Assembly: GCF_040655735.1 (NCBI RefSeq)
Contig: NZ_JBFAKK010000003.1
Location: forward strand, 186,001 to 250,000
DNA from: Phytomonospora sp040655735
GTDB lineage: Bacteria > Actinomycetota > Actinomycetes > Mycobacteriales > Micromonosporaceae
Direction of reading: 5' to 3'
Length of the DNA: 64,000 nucleotides
The position numbers were made by a program, and so were the translations under genes. Positions within the stretch are counted from its first letter, which is position 1, and every line of letters begins with the position of its first letter. The notes under the pieces are model-generated. The model saw only the letters and a list, made by a program, of their open reading frames with translations. It was not told the DNA's origin and did no database searches. Below, piece by piece: positions 17,534 to 25,855 of this stretch.

Positions 17534-18424
17534 TCAGACTGCCGGGGCCGCGAGGTAGGTGGTGAGGCCGGTGGCGATGGAGTCGGCGATGCGCTGGCGG
17601 AAGTCGCCGTCGGAGAGCTTCTCGGCGTCACCGGAGTGGCGCATGTTGCCGCACTCGACCATGACCTTCGGGACCGTCGTGAGGTTCAGGCCGCCCATGT
17701 CGTCGCGGGGGTTGAGGCCGTCCTCGCCGATGTAGTCGGCAGGGGGCAGGCCCGTGCCTTCCTCGTAGGCGTCGCGGATGGCGACCGCCAGCTTGTGCGA
17801 GGGCTTGACGACCTTGTCGTTGTGCCCCTTGATGCGCACCGGCTCCATGATGTGGAAGCCGTGGCCGTCCGACGAGCCGCCGTCGGCGTGGATCGACACG
17901 GCCGCGTCGGCGTCGATGTCGTTGGCGGTGGCCGCCCGGTCGGTGATGCAGGGACCGACCCCGTCGTCGCCGTCGCGGGTGAGGACCACCTCGGCGCCCT
18001 GCGACTCCAGGGCCTCGGTGAGCCGCTGGGCGACGTCCCAGTTGAAGGCGTGCTCGGCATAGCCGTCGTCGGTCTCGGTGCCGGTGGTGTCGCAGGGCTT
18101 CTTCTTGGTGATGACGTCGACCTTCTTGTTGACGATCTCCGGATGCTCGGCGTTCCCCCCGTTGTGCCCCGGATCGATCACCACCACCTTGCCGCTGAGG
18201 ACCCCCACCGTCGTCTTCGCCGACGACGAAGCCGCCCCAGCCACCCCCGAAGGACCACCGGTACACCCCGCCGCCAACGCGAGGACGACCAGCGCGAGCC
18301 CTGCGGCAAGGAGGCGGAACGGGGTGCGTGGAGCGAGCGGGCGGCGCAGGCGGCGCGGAGCGTGCGGGACGCGGGGGGCATGTGCCGCGGGACGGCGCCT
18401 CGGTGGAGTACCGCCGGCAGTCAC
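17534..18424 (-). CDS. N-acetylmuramoyl-L-alanine amidase (Amidase_3), lipoprotein
   Basis: A 296-residue cell-wall hydrolase that cuts the bond between muramic acid and the stem peptide. Start GTG 18424 is supported by GAGGTG 8 bases upstream. A positively charged N-terminus, a hydrophobic segment and ALAAGC (Cys54) form a lipoprotein signal. The amidase domain shows VVIDPGHNGG (zinc His), AEHAFNW (zinc Glu), VSIHADGG (zinc His) and VMVECGNMRH (catalytic Glu). Length and motifs are complete, so it should be active. It stands alone, convergent with the kinase gene. Confidence 0.93.
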   Translation of the reverse strand: MTAGGTPPRRRPAAHAPRVPHAPRRLRRPLAPRTPFRLLAAGLALVVLALAAGCTGGPSGVAGAASSSAKTTVGVLSGKVVVIDPGHNGGNAEHPEIVNKKVDVITKKKPCDTTGTETDDGYAEHAFNWDVAQRLTEALESQGAEVVLTRDGDDGVGPCITDRAATANDIDADAAVSIHADGGSSDGHGFHIMEPVRIKGHNDKVVKPSHKLAVAIRDAYEEGTGLPPADYIGEDGLNPRDDMGGLNLTTVPKVMVECGNMRHSGDAEKLSDGDFRQRIADSIATGLTTYLAAPAV

Positions 18425-18776
18425 GTGATCGTCACCTCATCCGTTCGGTCAGCAGGCCACGTGAGACCGTACCGGGTCCCCCGGGAGGGGTGGGGTAGGT
18501 GGGGTGGGGGACGGGGTTGGGGGACAAGGCGGGTGGGGAGTAGGGGGAGAGCGTGGGGTGGGTGCGGTGGGGCAGTGGACGGGTGTGGGGGAGGACTTGG
18601 CGACGCTGACGCGGCCCGCAGGCGCCGACGGAGGCGGCAGCGGGTGCCGCGTGGCCAGTCGCCATTGGCGAGACGCGAGCGCGGAGCGCGGAGAGGCGAG
18701 CGCCGAGCGGTTACCGCCGGGTGCCGGGTGCCGGTGCGGGGACGATCGCACACGCCGAGTCTTCTGCGCGGGACCG

Positions 18777-18880
18777 GGTCCAGGGACGGAGTTCCTGGTG
18801 GGGGTCTGGGGGCGAAGCCTCCCAGCAGGGTCCAGGGACGGAGTCCTTGGTGGGGGTCTGGGGGCGAAGCCACCCAGCGG
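18777..18880. repeat. 52-bp tandem duplication
   Basis: Two near-identical 52-bp units (18777-18828 and 18829-18880), each starting GGTCCAGGGACGGAGT and containing a GTCTGGGGGCGAAGCC core that can fold back on the following CCCAGC. They lead into the related hairpin at 18877-18909. Confidence 0.75.
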
Positions 18881-18909
18881 GGGTGCTGGGGGCGGAGCCA
18901 CCCAGCCGG
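18877..18909. repeat. 33-bp dispersed hairpin repeat, copy 1
   Basis: An exact 33-bp match to 30962-30994. The core folds as GCTGGG-GGC-GGA-GCC-A-CCCAGC. Short hairpins of the CTGGGGGC/GCCCCCAG type are widespread intergenic repeats in actinomycete genomes. This one has no gene to terminate immediately upstream. Confidence 0.75.
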
Positions 18910-18936
18910 TTCTAAGGCGGGGGACACTCCGGGCTG

Positions 18937-19190
18937 CCGAACTGCCGAGCAGCCGAGCAGCCGAACTGCCGAGCAGCCGAACTNNNNNNNNNNNNNNNNN
19001 NNNNNNNNNNNNNNNNNNNNNNNNNNNNNNNNNNNNNNNNNNNNNNNNNNNNNNNNNNNNNNNNNNNNNNNNNNNNNCGAACTGCCGAACTGCCGAACTG
19101 CCGAACTGCCGAACTGCCGAACTGCCGAACTGCCGAACTGCCGAACTGCCGAACTGCCGAACTGCCGAACTGCCGAACTGCCGAGCAGCC
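18937..19190. repeat. octamer array CCGAACTG / CCGAGCAG around assembly gap
   Basis: A tandem array of an 8-bp unit. Left of the gap, CCGAACTG and CCGAGCAG units alternate irregularly; right of it the array is a pure run of CCGAACTG closed by one CCGAGCAG. True copy number is unknown because the assembly breaks inside it. Confidence 0.9.
18984..19077. other. assembly gap (94 unknown bases)
   Basis: Unknown bases inside the octamer array. The length is likely an estimate from read pairs. Confidence 0.98.
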
Positions 19191-19346
19191 TGATCCGCCG
19201 GGCAGGGTGGCGTGGGCGTGGTCAAGTGCCGAGTCACTGTGAGGCGAACGCTGCGAAGCGACGAGGTGTGCCCCGAAGCCGCGGCGGAGGAGAAGGGGCG
19301 GCCTTCGGCATGCGTAACCCCGCCCCGCCGCCCCTCCTCCGCGCAA

Positions 19347-20018
19347 CTACCCCGCCGAGACCCCCTCCGCCAGCCCGTCGAAGCGCTCGGCCTCAGCCTG
19401 CGGCGCAGTCTCCCCGCCAGCCCCGTACCCCACCCCGGCCCCGCCACCAGCCCCGTACCCCGCCCCGCTCCCCGGCCCACCTCCCGCCACCGGAACCGGA
19501 ACCACAGCGCCCGCCACCCCCACACCCCTCGATGCCCCCGAACCCCCTGACGCCCCCGCCATCCCCGTCAGCACGATCCGGTCCAGGTCCGGCTCCGGCG
19601 GCCCGACCCCCACCCCGCCCCGCGACCCCACGCCAGACCCCGCCCCCGCCCACACCCCATCCGCCCGCTCAAAGGTCGCGAACCCCCACCTCAGGTCGTG
19701 CCCGACCGCCCTCGCCTCCACCTCGTACCCCGCCTTCCGCACGCCATCGTCCATGTAGCTCTTCCCCCCGAACCTCCCGTGCACGATCACCGGATCCCCC
19801 TTCCCCACCGACTCGAACACCCGGTCCGCCAGCTCCCGCCAGCAGGTCACCTGCACGCACAAACTGTCGCCCTCGTACCACTCTCCGGTGTCGCGGCGGT
19901 ACTTGCGGGTGGTGGACTTGAGCAGGAAATCGGTCACCGATACCCCCGAGGGCTGAAGTCGGCGGCGGCTCGGTTTGGTCATGACATTGCCGATGACGGT
20001 CAGCGCGGTGTCGGACAT
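19347..20018 (-). CDS. ssb: single-stranded DNA-binding protein paralogue with Gly-rich tail
   Basis: A 223-residue SSB. ATG 20018 has GGAG 8-9 bases upstream. The OB fold covers about residues 1-115 (LTVIGNVMTKP, VTDFLLKSTTR, WYEGDSLCVQVTCWRELADRV, GDPVIVHGRF). The remainder is a Gly/Ala/Val-rich low-complexity tail. The terminal acidic DDDIPF-type tip through which SSB recruits partner proteins is absent (the protein ends GVSAG). This resembles the second SSB of streptomycetes rather than the replicative one. No rpsF or rplI neighbours are present, again unlike the housekeeping ssb locus. Two DnaA-box-like 9-mers and a long hairpin lie upstream. Confidence 0.9.
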   Translation of the reverse strand: MSDTALTVIGNVMTKPSRRRLQPSGVSVTDFLLKSTTRKYRRDTGEWYEGDSLCVQVTCWRELADRVFESVGKGDPVIVHGRFGGKSYMDDGVRKAGYEVEARAVGHDLRWGFATFERADGVWAGAGSGVGSRGGVGVGPPEPDLDRIVLTGMAGASGGSGASRGVGVAGAVVPVPVAGGGPGSGAGYGAGGGAGVGYGAGGETAPQAEAERFDGLAEGVSAG

Positions 20019-20106
20019 GAGACGGCTCCAGGTCTGTCGGGTGTCTTGTGGTGTTCTCGACGATCCCGCAGGTCGGAGGCGATGCCCAGAGGTGGGAGGG
20101 TGGGGC

Positions 20107-20133
20107 TGTGGATTACCGGCCGGTTGTGGATAA
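20107..20133. promoter_or_regulatory. pair of DnaA-box-like 9-mers upstream of ssb
   Basis: TGTGGATAA at 20125-20133 is an exact reverse complement of the consensus box TTATCCACA. TGTGGATTA at 20107-20115 differs at one base. They are 18 bp apart, on the same face and strand, about 90-115 bp before the ssb ATG. Confidence 0.5.
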
Positions 20134-20172
20134 CTTTTGGGGCGGCCGGTTGCCAAAACACACGGATACGGC

Positions 20173-20214
20173 GTGGGGCACCGGGAAGATGGATGATTCT
20201 TCCTGATGCCCCAC
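20173..20214. promoter_or_regulatory. nested inverted repeat in the ssb/kinase divergent region
   Basis: Outer arms GTGGGGCA (20173-20180) and TGCCCCAC (20207-20214) are perfect. Inner arms GGAAGA (20184-20189) and TCTTCC (20198-20203) are also perfect. The neighbouring genes are divergent, so this is not a terminator between convergent genes. It could be an operator or a structured leader of the ssb transcript. Confidence 0.6.
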
Positions 20215-20372
20215 ACCGTTTCGCTGACCCACCATACGAATAGCCGTAATTGCATACGCGAGTCAAGTCGCAGCGCCGTAGATGTTATGCGGATGTTACC
20301 GCGAGCGGACTGGCCGTCATCGATCGTGACGGCGGGATAACCCCGCCGCACCCGACCTGACCTGGGAGTCTG

Positions 20373-21002
20373 ATGGAGACCGGTCGCTTCGGCGAACTCG
20401 CGGAGTCCATTCTGGACCGTCCGTCCTTTTTGGGGGGTATTCGGGCCGTGGCCGTCGACGGCGGCACCGGCGCGGGCAAGTCCACAGTGGCCGACTCGCT
20501 GGCCGGAGCCCTTCGCGCCGCCGGTGTCTCGGCCTACGTTCTGCACACCGACGACCTGCTCGACGGCTGGTCCGATCTGGACGGTTCCGGCCGCCGGCTC
20601 ACCGCGCTCGTGCTCGACCCGCTGGCGGTGGGGCGACCGGCCGCCTATCGCGCCTACGACTGGCACGCCTCCCGCTTCGGTGATCGCGAACACCACGTCG
20701 GATCCCCCGACGTCCTGATCCTCGAAGGCGTCGGCAGCGCCCGCCGCGCCAACCGCCGCTTCCTGTCCTTCATCGTCTTCGTCGACGCCCCCGTCGAGGT
20801 GCGCGAAGCGCGTGTCCTCGCCCGCGACGGCGCGCAGGTCGCCGCGCCCCTGCGTCGCTGGATCGCCGACGAGACGGCGCATTTCGCCGCCGAGGGCACC
20901 CGCTCGTGCGCCGACGTCGTGATGGACGGAAACGCGCGCGTGGGGCACGATCATGAAACCGAGTACGTTCGCCTCGACCCGCCCCCGGGGCAAGGAGCCT
21001 GA
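20373..21002 (+). CDS. uridine kinase-like protein
   Basis: A 209-residue P-loop kinase with Walker A DGGTGAGKST, an acceptor loop HTDDLLDGW, a central RAYDWHASRF segment typical of actinobacterial uridine kinase-like proteins and LILEGVGSARR as the second motif. ATG 20373 follows GGGAG at good distance. Substrate is probably a nucleoside, but short members of this family are rarely characterised. It forms an operon with the M48 protease gene, 4 bp downstream. Confidence 0.88.
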   Translation: METGRFGELAESILDRPSFLGGIRAVAVDGGTGAGKSTVADSLAGALRAAGVSAYVLHTDDLLDGWSDLDGSGRRLTALVLDPLAVGRPAAYRAYDWHASRFGDREHHVGSPDVLILEGVGSARRANRRFLSFIVFVDAPVEVREARVLARDGAQVAAPLRRWIADETAHFAAEGTRSCADVVMDGNARVGHDHETEYVRLDPPPGQGA

Positions 21003-21006
21003 GCCC

Positions 21007-21987
21007 ATGGCCGACGCCGACCTGACCCAACGCCGCCGCACCGTCCTGCGCGGCATCAGCACCCGCGCCTGGGAGCACCCCGCCGACCGCGGCGCCCTGG
21101 TCGCCCTGCGGGAGCTGCGCGGCTTCGACGTCGTCTTGCGCAAGCTCTTCGGCATGTTCGACGAACGGGCCTTGAGACTGCGCTACCTCGGCTCGGCGAT
21201 CCGCGCCGACCACCGCCAGTACTCGAAGGTCCACGCGATCTACGCCGAGGCCGCCGCGACCCTCGACCTCGCCGAACTTCCCGAGCTCTACGTCAGCCGC
21301 GACCCAGATCTGGGTGCGATGACCATCGGGATGGACAAGCCCTTCATCGTCATCACCAGTGGCACCGTGAACCTCTACGACGAGGCCGAACTGCGCTTCG
21401 CCCTCGGCCACGAACTGGGCCACGCGGCCTCCGGTCACGCCGTCTACCGCACCATGCTCGACCTGATGGTCAACCTCGCCCTCGGCGTCTCCTGGATTCC
21501 CATCGGATCCCTGGCGCTGCGCGCGATCGTCGCGGCCCTCTACGAGTGGAGCCGCAAGGCCGAACTGTCCGCCGACCGCGCCGGGCTGCTGGCCGGCCAG
21601 GACCCGGCGGCGGCCATCCGCGCGCTGGCCAAACTCGCCGGCGGCGGTGATCTGTCCGATGTGGACATCACCGCCTTCCTTGCGCAGGCGCGGGAGTTCG
21701 AGTCGGCCGGCGATATCCGCGACAGTCTGCTCAAATTGATGATGCTCGAACGGCGCACTCACGATTTCGCCGTCGCGCGCGCCGCTTCTCTTCAGCAATG
21801 GGTCGATGAAGGCGAATATGGCAGAGTTCTGCGCGGAGAATATCCGCGCCGGGACGATGACGACAAAGTCTCCATCACCGACGAGGTGCGCGCCGCCGCC
21901 CGGTCTTACCGGGAGGCTTTCAGCAGGTCACAGGACCCGATCGCCGGCCTCGTCCGTCGTCTTCGCGGACGAGGCGACATCGACTGA
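21007..21987 (+). CDS. M48-family zinc metallopeptidase
   Basis: A 326-residue peptidase. ATG 21007 has AGGAG 9 bases upstream and is preferred over an in-frame ATG 54 bases earlier that lies inside the upstream gene. The zinc motif HELGH is present (FALGHELGHAASGH), with the downstream glutamate ligand in KAELSADRAGLLAG. One hydrophobic stretch follows the active site (MVNLALGVSWIPIGSLALRAIV), so it is probably membrane-associated facing the cytoplasm, like HtpX-type proteins. Co-transcribed with the kinase gene. Confidence 0.9.
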   Translation: MADADLTQRRRTVLRGISTRAWEHPADRGALVALRELRGFDVVLRKLFGMFDERALRLRYLGSAIRADHRQYSKVHAIYAEAAATLDLAELPELYVSRDPDLGAMTIGMDKPFIVITSGTVNLYDEAELRFALGHELGHAASGHAVYRTMLDLMVNLALGVSWIPIGSLALRAIVAALYEWSRKAELSADRAGLLAGQDPAAAIRALAKLAGGGDLSDVDITAFLAQAREFESAGDIRDSLLKLMMLERRTHDFAVARAASLQQWVDEGEYGRVLRGEYPRRDDDDKVSITDEVRAAARSYREAFSRSQDPIAGLVRRLRGRGDID

Positions 21988-22092
21988 ACGTATGGAAATC
22001 CATTAGTCGACAGGCTCCCCGTAACCAATCCCTCCACATTCCGTTATGCAGAATTGGAGCGCCCACTGTCTGTGGGTGAGTGGGGACGATCC

Positions 22093-22986
22093 ATGGGGAG
22101 TCGTATGGAGACAAAAGCTGTGCTTAAAATGGTCGGGGGCCTTGCCGCCGTCTTCGCGCTGACCGGGCTCGGGGTTCTCGCCCTGCCCTCGGTCGCCGCC
22201 GCCGAAGGCGGCCTCAGTCTCAGCGGGGTCGCCTCGGAGCCGACCGCGGACGGCGCGGGGCGGGTCGCGCTCACGATCGCCAACAAGGCCGAGGACGCCG
22301 TCCGCCTCACCGGTCTGACCGCGCCGGCCGGGTTCACCTGCGCGGAGGCGAGCCAGATCCTCCAGCCCGGCGGCACCGCGACGCTGCACTGCGACGGGAA
22401 GTACGGCGAGCTCACCGCCGCGCCCTTCGGCGTGACCGGGCTGACCGGCGAGACCGGACGCACCGAGTCGGCGGCGAGCACCATCGTGCCCCTGCCGGTC
22501 ACCGCGACGGAGGCCGAGGGCGTCCTGGCCGTCGACGTCAAGGCCGACAAGACCACCGTTCACGCCGGTGACCCGGTGACCTACACGATCACCGTGAAGA
22601 ACGTGCACCCGTCCTTCACCATCCTCGACGTCGTCGTGCGCTCTCCCGACGTCGCCGAATGCGAGCGCGACCTCGGCGACATGGAACCCGGCCAGACCGA
22701 GGAGTACACCTGCGTCTCGCCCGCGCCGAACCAGAGCTTCACGGTCCGCATCCGGGTGCGTGGCTACGACTCCGGCGGCACGGTGATCGGCAACCACGAC
22801 AACGATGTGGTGATCAAGATCGTGCCGAAGCCCAGTCCTTCGCAAAGTTCGCCCTCACCGAGCGGGCCGCCCTTGGCCGTGACCGGCACGACCGCGACGG
22901 TCATCGCGCTGTCGGGCGTGGCGCTCCTCGTCGGCGGCACGGGACTGTGGCTGCTGGCCAGGCGCCGGCGAGTCGGGGAGTACTGA
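22093..22986 (+). CDS. LAVTG-anchored surface protein with DUF11-like domain
   Basis: A 297-residue exported protein. Start ATG 22093 is favoured by GGGGA 7 bases upstream; ATG 22105 is also possible. A signal peptide (GGLAAVFALTGLGVLALPSVAAA) is followed by a small beta domain with a Cys pair (FTCAEASQI, ATLHCDGKY), then a DUF11-type repeat (VHAGDPVTYTITVKN) with a second Cys pair, a Pro/Ser linker, LAVTG, a hydrophobic helix and ARRRRVGEY. The LAVTG tail makes it a class E sortase substrate anchored to the wall. It shares this anchor and the DUF11-like module with the protein at 9969-13037. Confidence 0.85.
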   Translation: MGSRMETKAVLKMVGGLAAVFALTGLGVLALPSVAAAEGGLSLSGVASEPTADGAGRVALTIANKAEDAVRLTGLTAPAGFTCAEASQILQPGGTATLHCDGKYGELTAAPFGVTGLTGETGRTESAASTIVPLPVTATEAEGVLAVDVKADKTTVHAGDPVTYTITVKNVHPSFTILDVVVRSPDVAECERDLGDMEPGQTEEYTCVSPAPNQSFTVRIRVRGYDSGGTVIGNHDNDVVIKIVPKPSPSQSSPSPSGPPLAVTGTTATVIALSGVALLVGGTGLWLLARRRRVGEY

Positions 22987-23018
22987 GCCGCCCCGCGCGG
23001 CCGTAGAGCGAAGGCGCA

Positions 23019-23056
23019 CATGGGAACGGGCGGCCCGAAGGCCGCCCGTTCCCATG
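23019..23056. terminator. bidirectional terminator hairpin, 17-bp perfect stem
   Basis: CATGGGAACGGGCGGCC and its exact complement flank a CGAA tetraloop between two convergent genes (22986 and 23064). No T tract, as is common in actinomycetes. Confidence 0.85.
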
Positions 23057-23063
23057 ACAAGCC

Positions 23064-24422
23064 CTAGCCCTTCGGAGCGAGGTTGCGCAGCAGGTACGCC
23101 TCCGCCAGGCACACCCGGGCGAACTCGCCGAGGTGCAGGCTCTCGTTGGGGCCGTGGGCACGCGCGTCGGGGTCTTCGACGCCGGTGACCAGGACCGCGG
23201 CCTGCGGGAACATCTCCTGGAAGGTCGCGATGAAGGGGATCGAGCCGCCGACGCCGATGTCGACCGGCCGCACGCCGTCCCACGCCTCGGCGAAGGCGTC
23301 GCGGGCGGCGTCGTAGGCGGGCCCGGTCGCGTCGATCACGCAGGGCAGGCCGCCCTGGTCGAGGCTGACGGTGACCTCGGCGCCCCAGACGTCCTGCGCC
23401 AGCAGGTGCTTCTTGAGGTACTCGAAGGCCTGCATGTCGTTCTCGCCGGGCGCGATGCGGATGCTGACCTTCGCCCGCGCGTAGGGCTGGAGGGCGTTGG
23501 CCGACTCCTGAGCGCCGGGCGCGTCGATGCCCAGCACGGTCGCCGTCGGCTTGGTCCACATGCGCTCGACGAGGCGGCCGGTGCCGATGAACTCGACGCC
23601 GTCGAGCATCCCCGCCTCGGCGCGCAGGCGCTCCTCGGGGTAGTCGAGCGGCGAGGCCTCGGTGCGGATCAGCTCCGGGATCGCCACGTCGCCCTTCTCG
23701 TCGTGCAGGGTCGCCATGAGGCGGCACAGGACGGTCAGGGCGTCGGGGACGGTGCCGCCGAACATGCCGGAGTGGACGGCGTGGGTCGAGGTGCGCACCT
23801 CGATGTAGGCGTTGACGAGGCCGCGCAGGGACGTCGTCAGCGCGGGGTGCCCGATGTCCCAGTTGCCGGAGTCGGCGATGACGATGACGTCGGCGGCGAG
23901 CTCCTCCTGGTACTCCTCGATCAGCTTCTCGAGGGAGGCCGAGCCGTACTCCTCCTCGCCTTCGACGAAGACGGTCACGCCCACGGGGAGGTCGTCGCCG
24001 AAGGCGCGCAGGGCGGCGACGTGGGCCATCACGCCGGCCTTGTCGTCGGCGGCGCCGCGTCCGAAGAGGCGGCCGTCGCGCTCGACGATCTCGAAGGGGT
24101 CGTCCTGCTCCCACTCGGCGGGGTTGCCGGCGGGCTGCACGTCGTGGTGGGCGTACAGGAGCACCGTCGGGGCGCCTTCGGGCGCGGGGCGGCGGCCGAT
24201 CACTGCGGGCTGGCCGGGGGTGCCGTCGGGCGCCGTCGTCGACACGATCTTGACGTCGGGCAGGCCGGCTCCCTTCAGGAGCTCGGCGACGGCCTCGGCG
24301 CTGCGCCGCACATGGCTGTGGTCGAAGCCGGGGAACGCCACGCTCGGGATGCGTACGAGGCGCTCCAGGTCGGCGCGCACGCCTGGAAGGACGGCTTCCA
24401 CCGCGGAACGAAGATCACTCAT
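23064..24422 (-). CDS. M20-family metallodipeptidase
   Basis: A 452-residue cytoplasmic peptidase of the M20/M25/M40 family, probably a dipeptidase. Motifs: LLYAHHDVQPAG with the metal His and Asp, GRGAADDKAG with the bridging Asp, VFVEGEEEYGS with the catalytic Glu pair, a DSGNWD loop and HGPNESLHLGEF with the C-terminal His ligand. Start ATG 24422 overlaps the stop of the upstream membrane-protein gene by 4 bp, so it is translationally coupled. Length is normal. Confidence 0.93.
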   Translation of the reverse strand: MSDLRSAVEAVLPGVRADLERLVRIPSVAFPGFDHSHVRRSAEAVAELLKGAGLPDVKIVSTTAPDGTPGQPAVIGRRPAPEGAPTVLLYAHHDVQPAGNPAEWEQDDPFEIVERDGRLFGRGAADDKAGVMAHVAALRAFGDDLPVGVTVFVEGEEEYGSASLEKLIEEYQEELAADVIVIADSGNWDIGHPALTTSLRGLVNAYIEVRTSTHAVHSGMFGGTVPDALTVLCRLMATLHDEKGDVAIPELIRTEASPLDYPEERLRAEAGMLDGVEFIGTGRLVERMWTKPTATVLGIDAPGAQESANALQPYARAKVSIRIAPGENDMQAFEYLKKHLLAQDVWGAEVTVSLDQGGLPCVIDATGPAYDAARDAFAEAWDGVRPVDIGVGGSIPFIATFQEMFPQAAVLVTGVEDPDARAHGPNESLHLGEFARVCLAEAYLLRNLAPKG

Positions 24423-24943
24423 GCCGCCATCGTATGACCCGCCCGGGAACCCCGGGGGATCCACCGCCGCACGTAGGCGACGGCGTTGTGGATGTGCGCG
24501 ATCTGGCCGGCGGAGGTCACCGGCAGGCGCATCGTGTACTTGCCGGTGGTGTGCCGGATGGTGACCTTGACGTGGCCGCTGAACACTGTTTCCTTGACGG
24601 TGAGCAGCAGGAGGCTGAGCCCCAGCGTGAAGGGGATGCCGACCAGCCCGGCGACCGTCGCCCACTCGGGGGTTTCCTGGAACGCGCCGACGCGGTTGTC
24701 GACCCGCCACGACACCTCGCGCAGCGGCAGCGTCACGGCGGGCGTGTAGACGCGGCGATCGGTGACGCGAACCGGTCCGATGGAGGTGAGGAAGACCTCA
24801 CCACTGCGCCGAACGGTGCCGCGCGAACGCTGCGACGGGGGACCGGTGACCGGGACCGGCAGCACCGGGACGCCGTGGGGCGCGGCGTCGAGCGAGAACT
24901 CGTTGAGCGGGTCGCTCGCGGTGCGGAAACGGGCGGTCGTCAT
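24419..24943 (-). CDS. conserved membrane-associated protein of unknown function
   Basis: A 174-residue protein starting at ATG 24943. The first half is a small beta domain (RRSGEVFLTSIGPVRVTDRRVYTP), followed by one strong hydrophobic segment of transmembrane length (LVGIPFTLGLSLLLLTV) and a C-terminal beta region. Overlaps both neighbours by 4 bp, forming a three-gene coupled operon with surf1 and the M20 peptidase. No family name can be given. Confidence 0.8.
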   Translation of the reverse strand: MTTARFRTASDPLNEFSLDAAPHGVPVLPVPVTGPPSQRSRGTVRRSGEVFLTSIGPVRVTDRRVYTPAVTLPLREVSWRVDNRVGAFQETPEWATVAGLVGIPFTLGLSLLLLTVKETVFSGHVKVTIRHTTGKYTMRLPVTSAGQIAHIHNAVAYVRRWIPRGSRAGHTMAA

Positions 24944-25731
24944 ACGCCAGAACGTACAGGTTCCCCGCCATCGACGCGGTCCCCGGAAAGTGCCTCCTTG
25001 GAGTCCCCGCGCTTCTCCTTGCGGGCGAGGATGACCAGCCCGATCGGGATGAGCGCGGCGAACAGCCACCACTGGTAGGCGTAGGCGAAGTTCTGCCAGC
25101 TGCGCTGCTCGGGAACCGGGATCGCCTTGAAGCCCTCCTCGGGCTCGTCGGGCGTCATGTACCCGGCCAGGACGGGGTATGGGAGGGCCCCGCCGATCAG
25201 CTCGGGGTTGAGGCGGCGGGTCTGGAGCGCGCCGTTGAGTTCGGCGATCTCGCCGATCGCGGTCTCCGGCGGGCGGATCCGGCCGTCGACGGTGACCTCG
25301 CCCGACGGGACCGGTGCCACGTCCGGGGGGTGCGTCGCGCCCTTGTCGCCCTGCGGAACCCAGCCGCGGTCGACGAGGACCGCGCGACCGTCGGGCAGGA
25401 CGAGCGGGACGACGACCTCCCAGCCGGTGTTGCCGTCGACGGTCCGGCCGCGCAGGAAGATCTGGTTGGCGGCGTCGAAGGTGCCGGTCGCGGTCACCAG
25501 CGTCCACTGGTCGTCCTCGGCGAGGCCGGAGCCGGGCGGGAGGACCTCGCTCAGCGCGCGCGGCTGGGAGTCGGCGGCGGCGGTTACACGGTCGTTGGCC
25601 GCGGCGCGCTCCTCGTAGCGCCCGTACTGCCACTGGGCGAGGAACGCGCACAGCGCCATGGCCACGATCCCGCCCGCGATGATCCCGAGCCAGCGGGGCG
25701 AGGCGAGGAAGCGGTAACCGGGCGTCGACAC
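24940..25731 (-). CDS. SURF1-family cytochrome oxidase assembly protein
   Basis: A 263-residue SURF1 protein that assists assembly of haem-copper oxidase in the membrane. Two transmembrane helices bracket a periplasmic/extracellular domain: WLGIIAGGIVAMALCAFLAQWQ at the N-terminus and WLFAALIPIGLVILA at the C-terminus. Family marks are QWQYGRYEER, the VDRGWVP motif and FAYAYQWWLFA. Start is GTG 25731; no clear ribosome site. First gene of a coupled operon, divergent from the cobB-like gene. Confidence 0.92.
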   Translation of the reverse strand: MSTPGYRFLASPRWLGIIAGGIVAMALCAFLAQWQYGRYEERAAANDRVTAAADSQPRALSEVLPPGSGLAEDDQWTLVTATGTFDAANQIFLRGRTVDGNTGWEVVVPLVLPDGRAVLVDRGWVPQGDKGATHPPDVAPVPSGEVTVDGRIRPPETAIGEIAELNGALQTRRLNPELIGGALPYPVLAGYMTPDEPEEGFKAIPVPEQRSWQNFAYAYQWWLFAALIPIGLVILARKEKRGDSKEALSGDRVDGGEPVRSGV

Positions 25732-25855
25732 GGCGGCGAGTTTACGCGCCCCGCCTGTGCCCGCCCCGGGCCACCGGCGCCGATGCGACCCGGTACACCG
25801 GGATTTGCCGAAGCCGGGCACTATTTAAGGCTCGCAACCATCCATCGGAGGAGTA

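Larger units (their letters stand above)
18425..19346. other. gene-free repeat-rich spacer containing an assembly gap
   Basis: No gene seen. From left to right the stretch holds G-rich low-complexity DNA, a 52-bp tandem duplication, a dispersed hairpin unit, an octamer array broken by an assembly gap, and a short spacer. Long frames running through it exist only because an 8-bp repeat stays open in all phases. Confidence 0.75.

Noticed and set aside
18937..19190. CRISPR array
   Set aside because: The repeat is an uninterrupted 8-bp tandem unit without spacers, and no cas genes are present.
17312..19921. 869-codon plus-strand frame through the assembly gap
   Set aside because: Kept open by the 8-bp array and unknown bases; shadows the amidase and ssb genes.
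25741..25855. Possible cobalamin riboswitch before the cobB-like gene
   Set aside because: Only about 115 bp are available and no B12-box-like sequence or conserved junction is visible.
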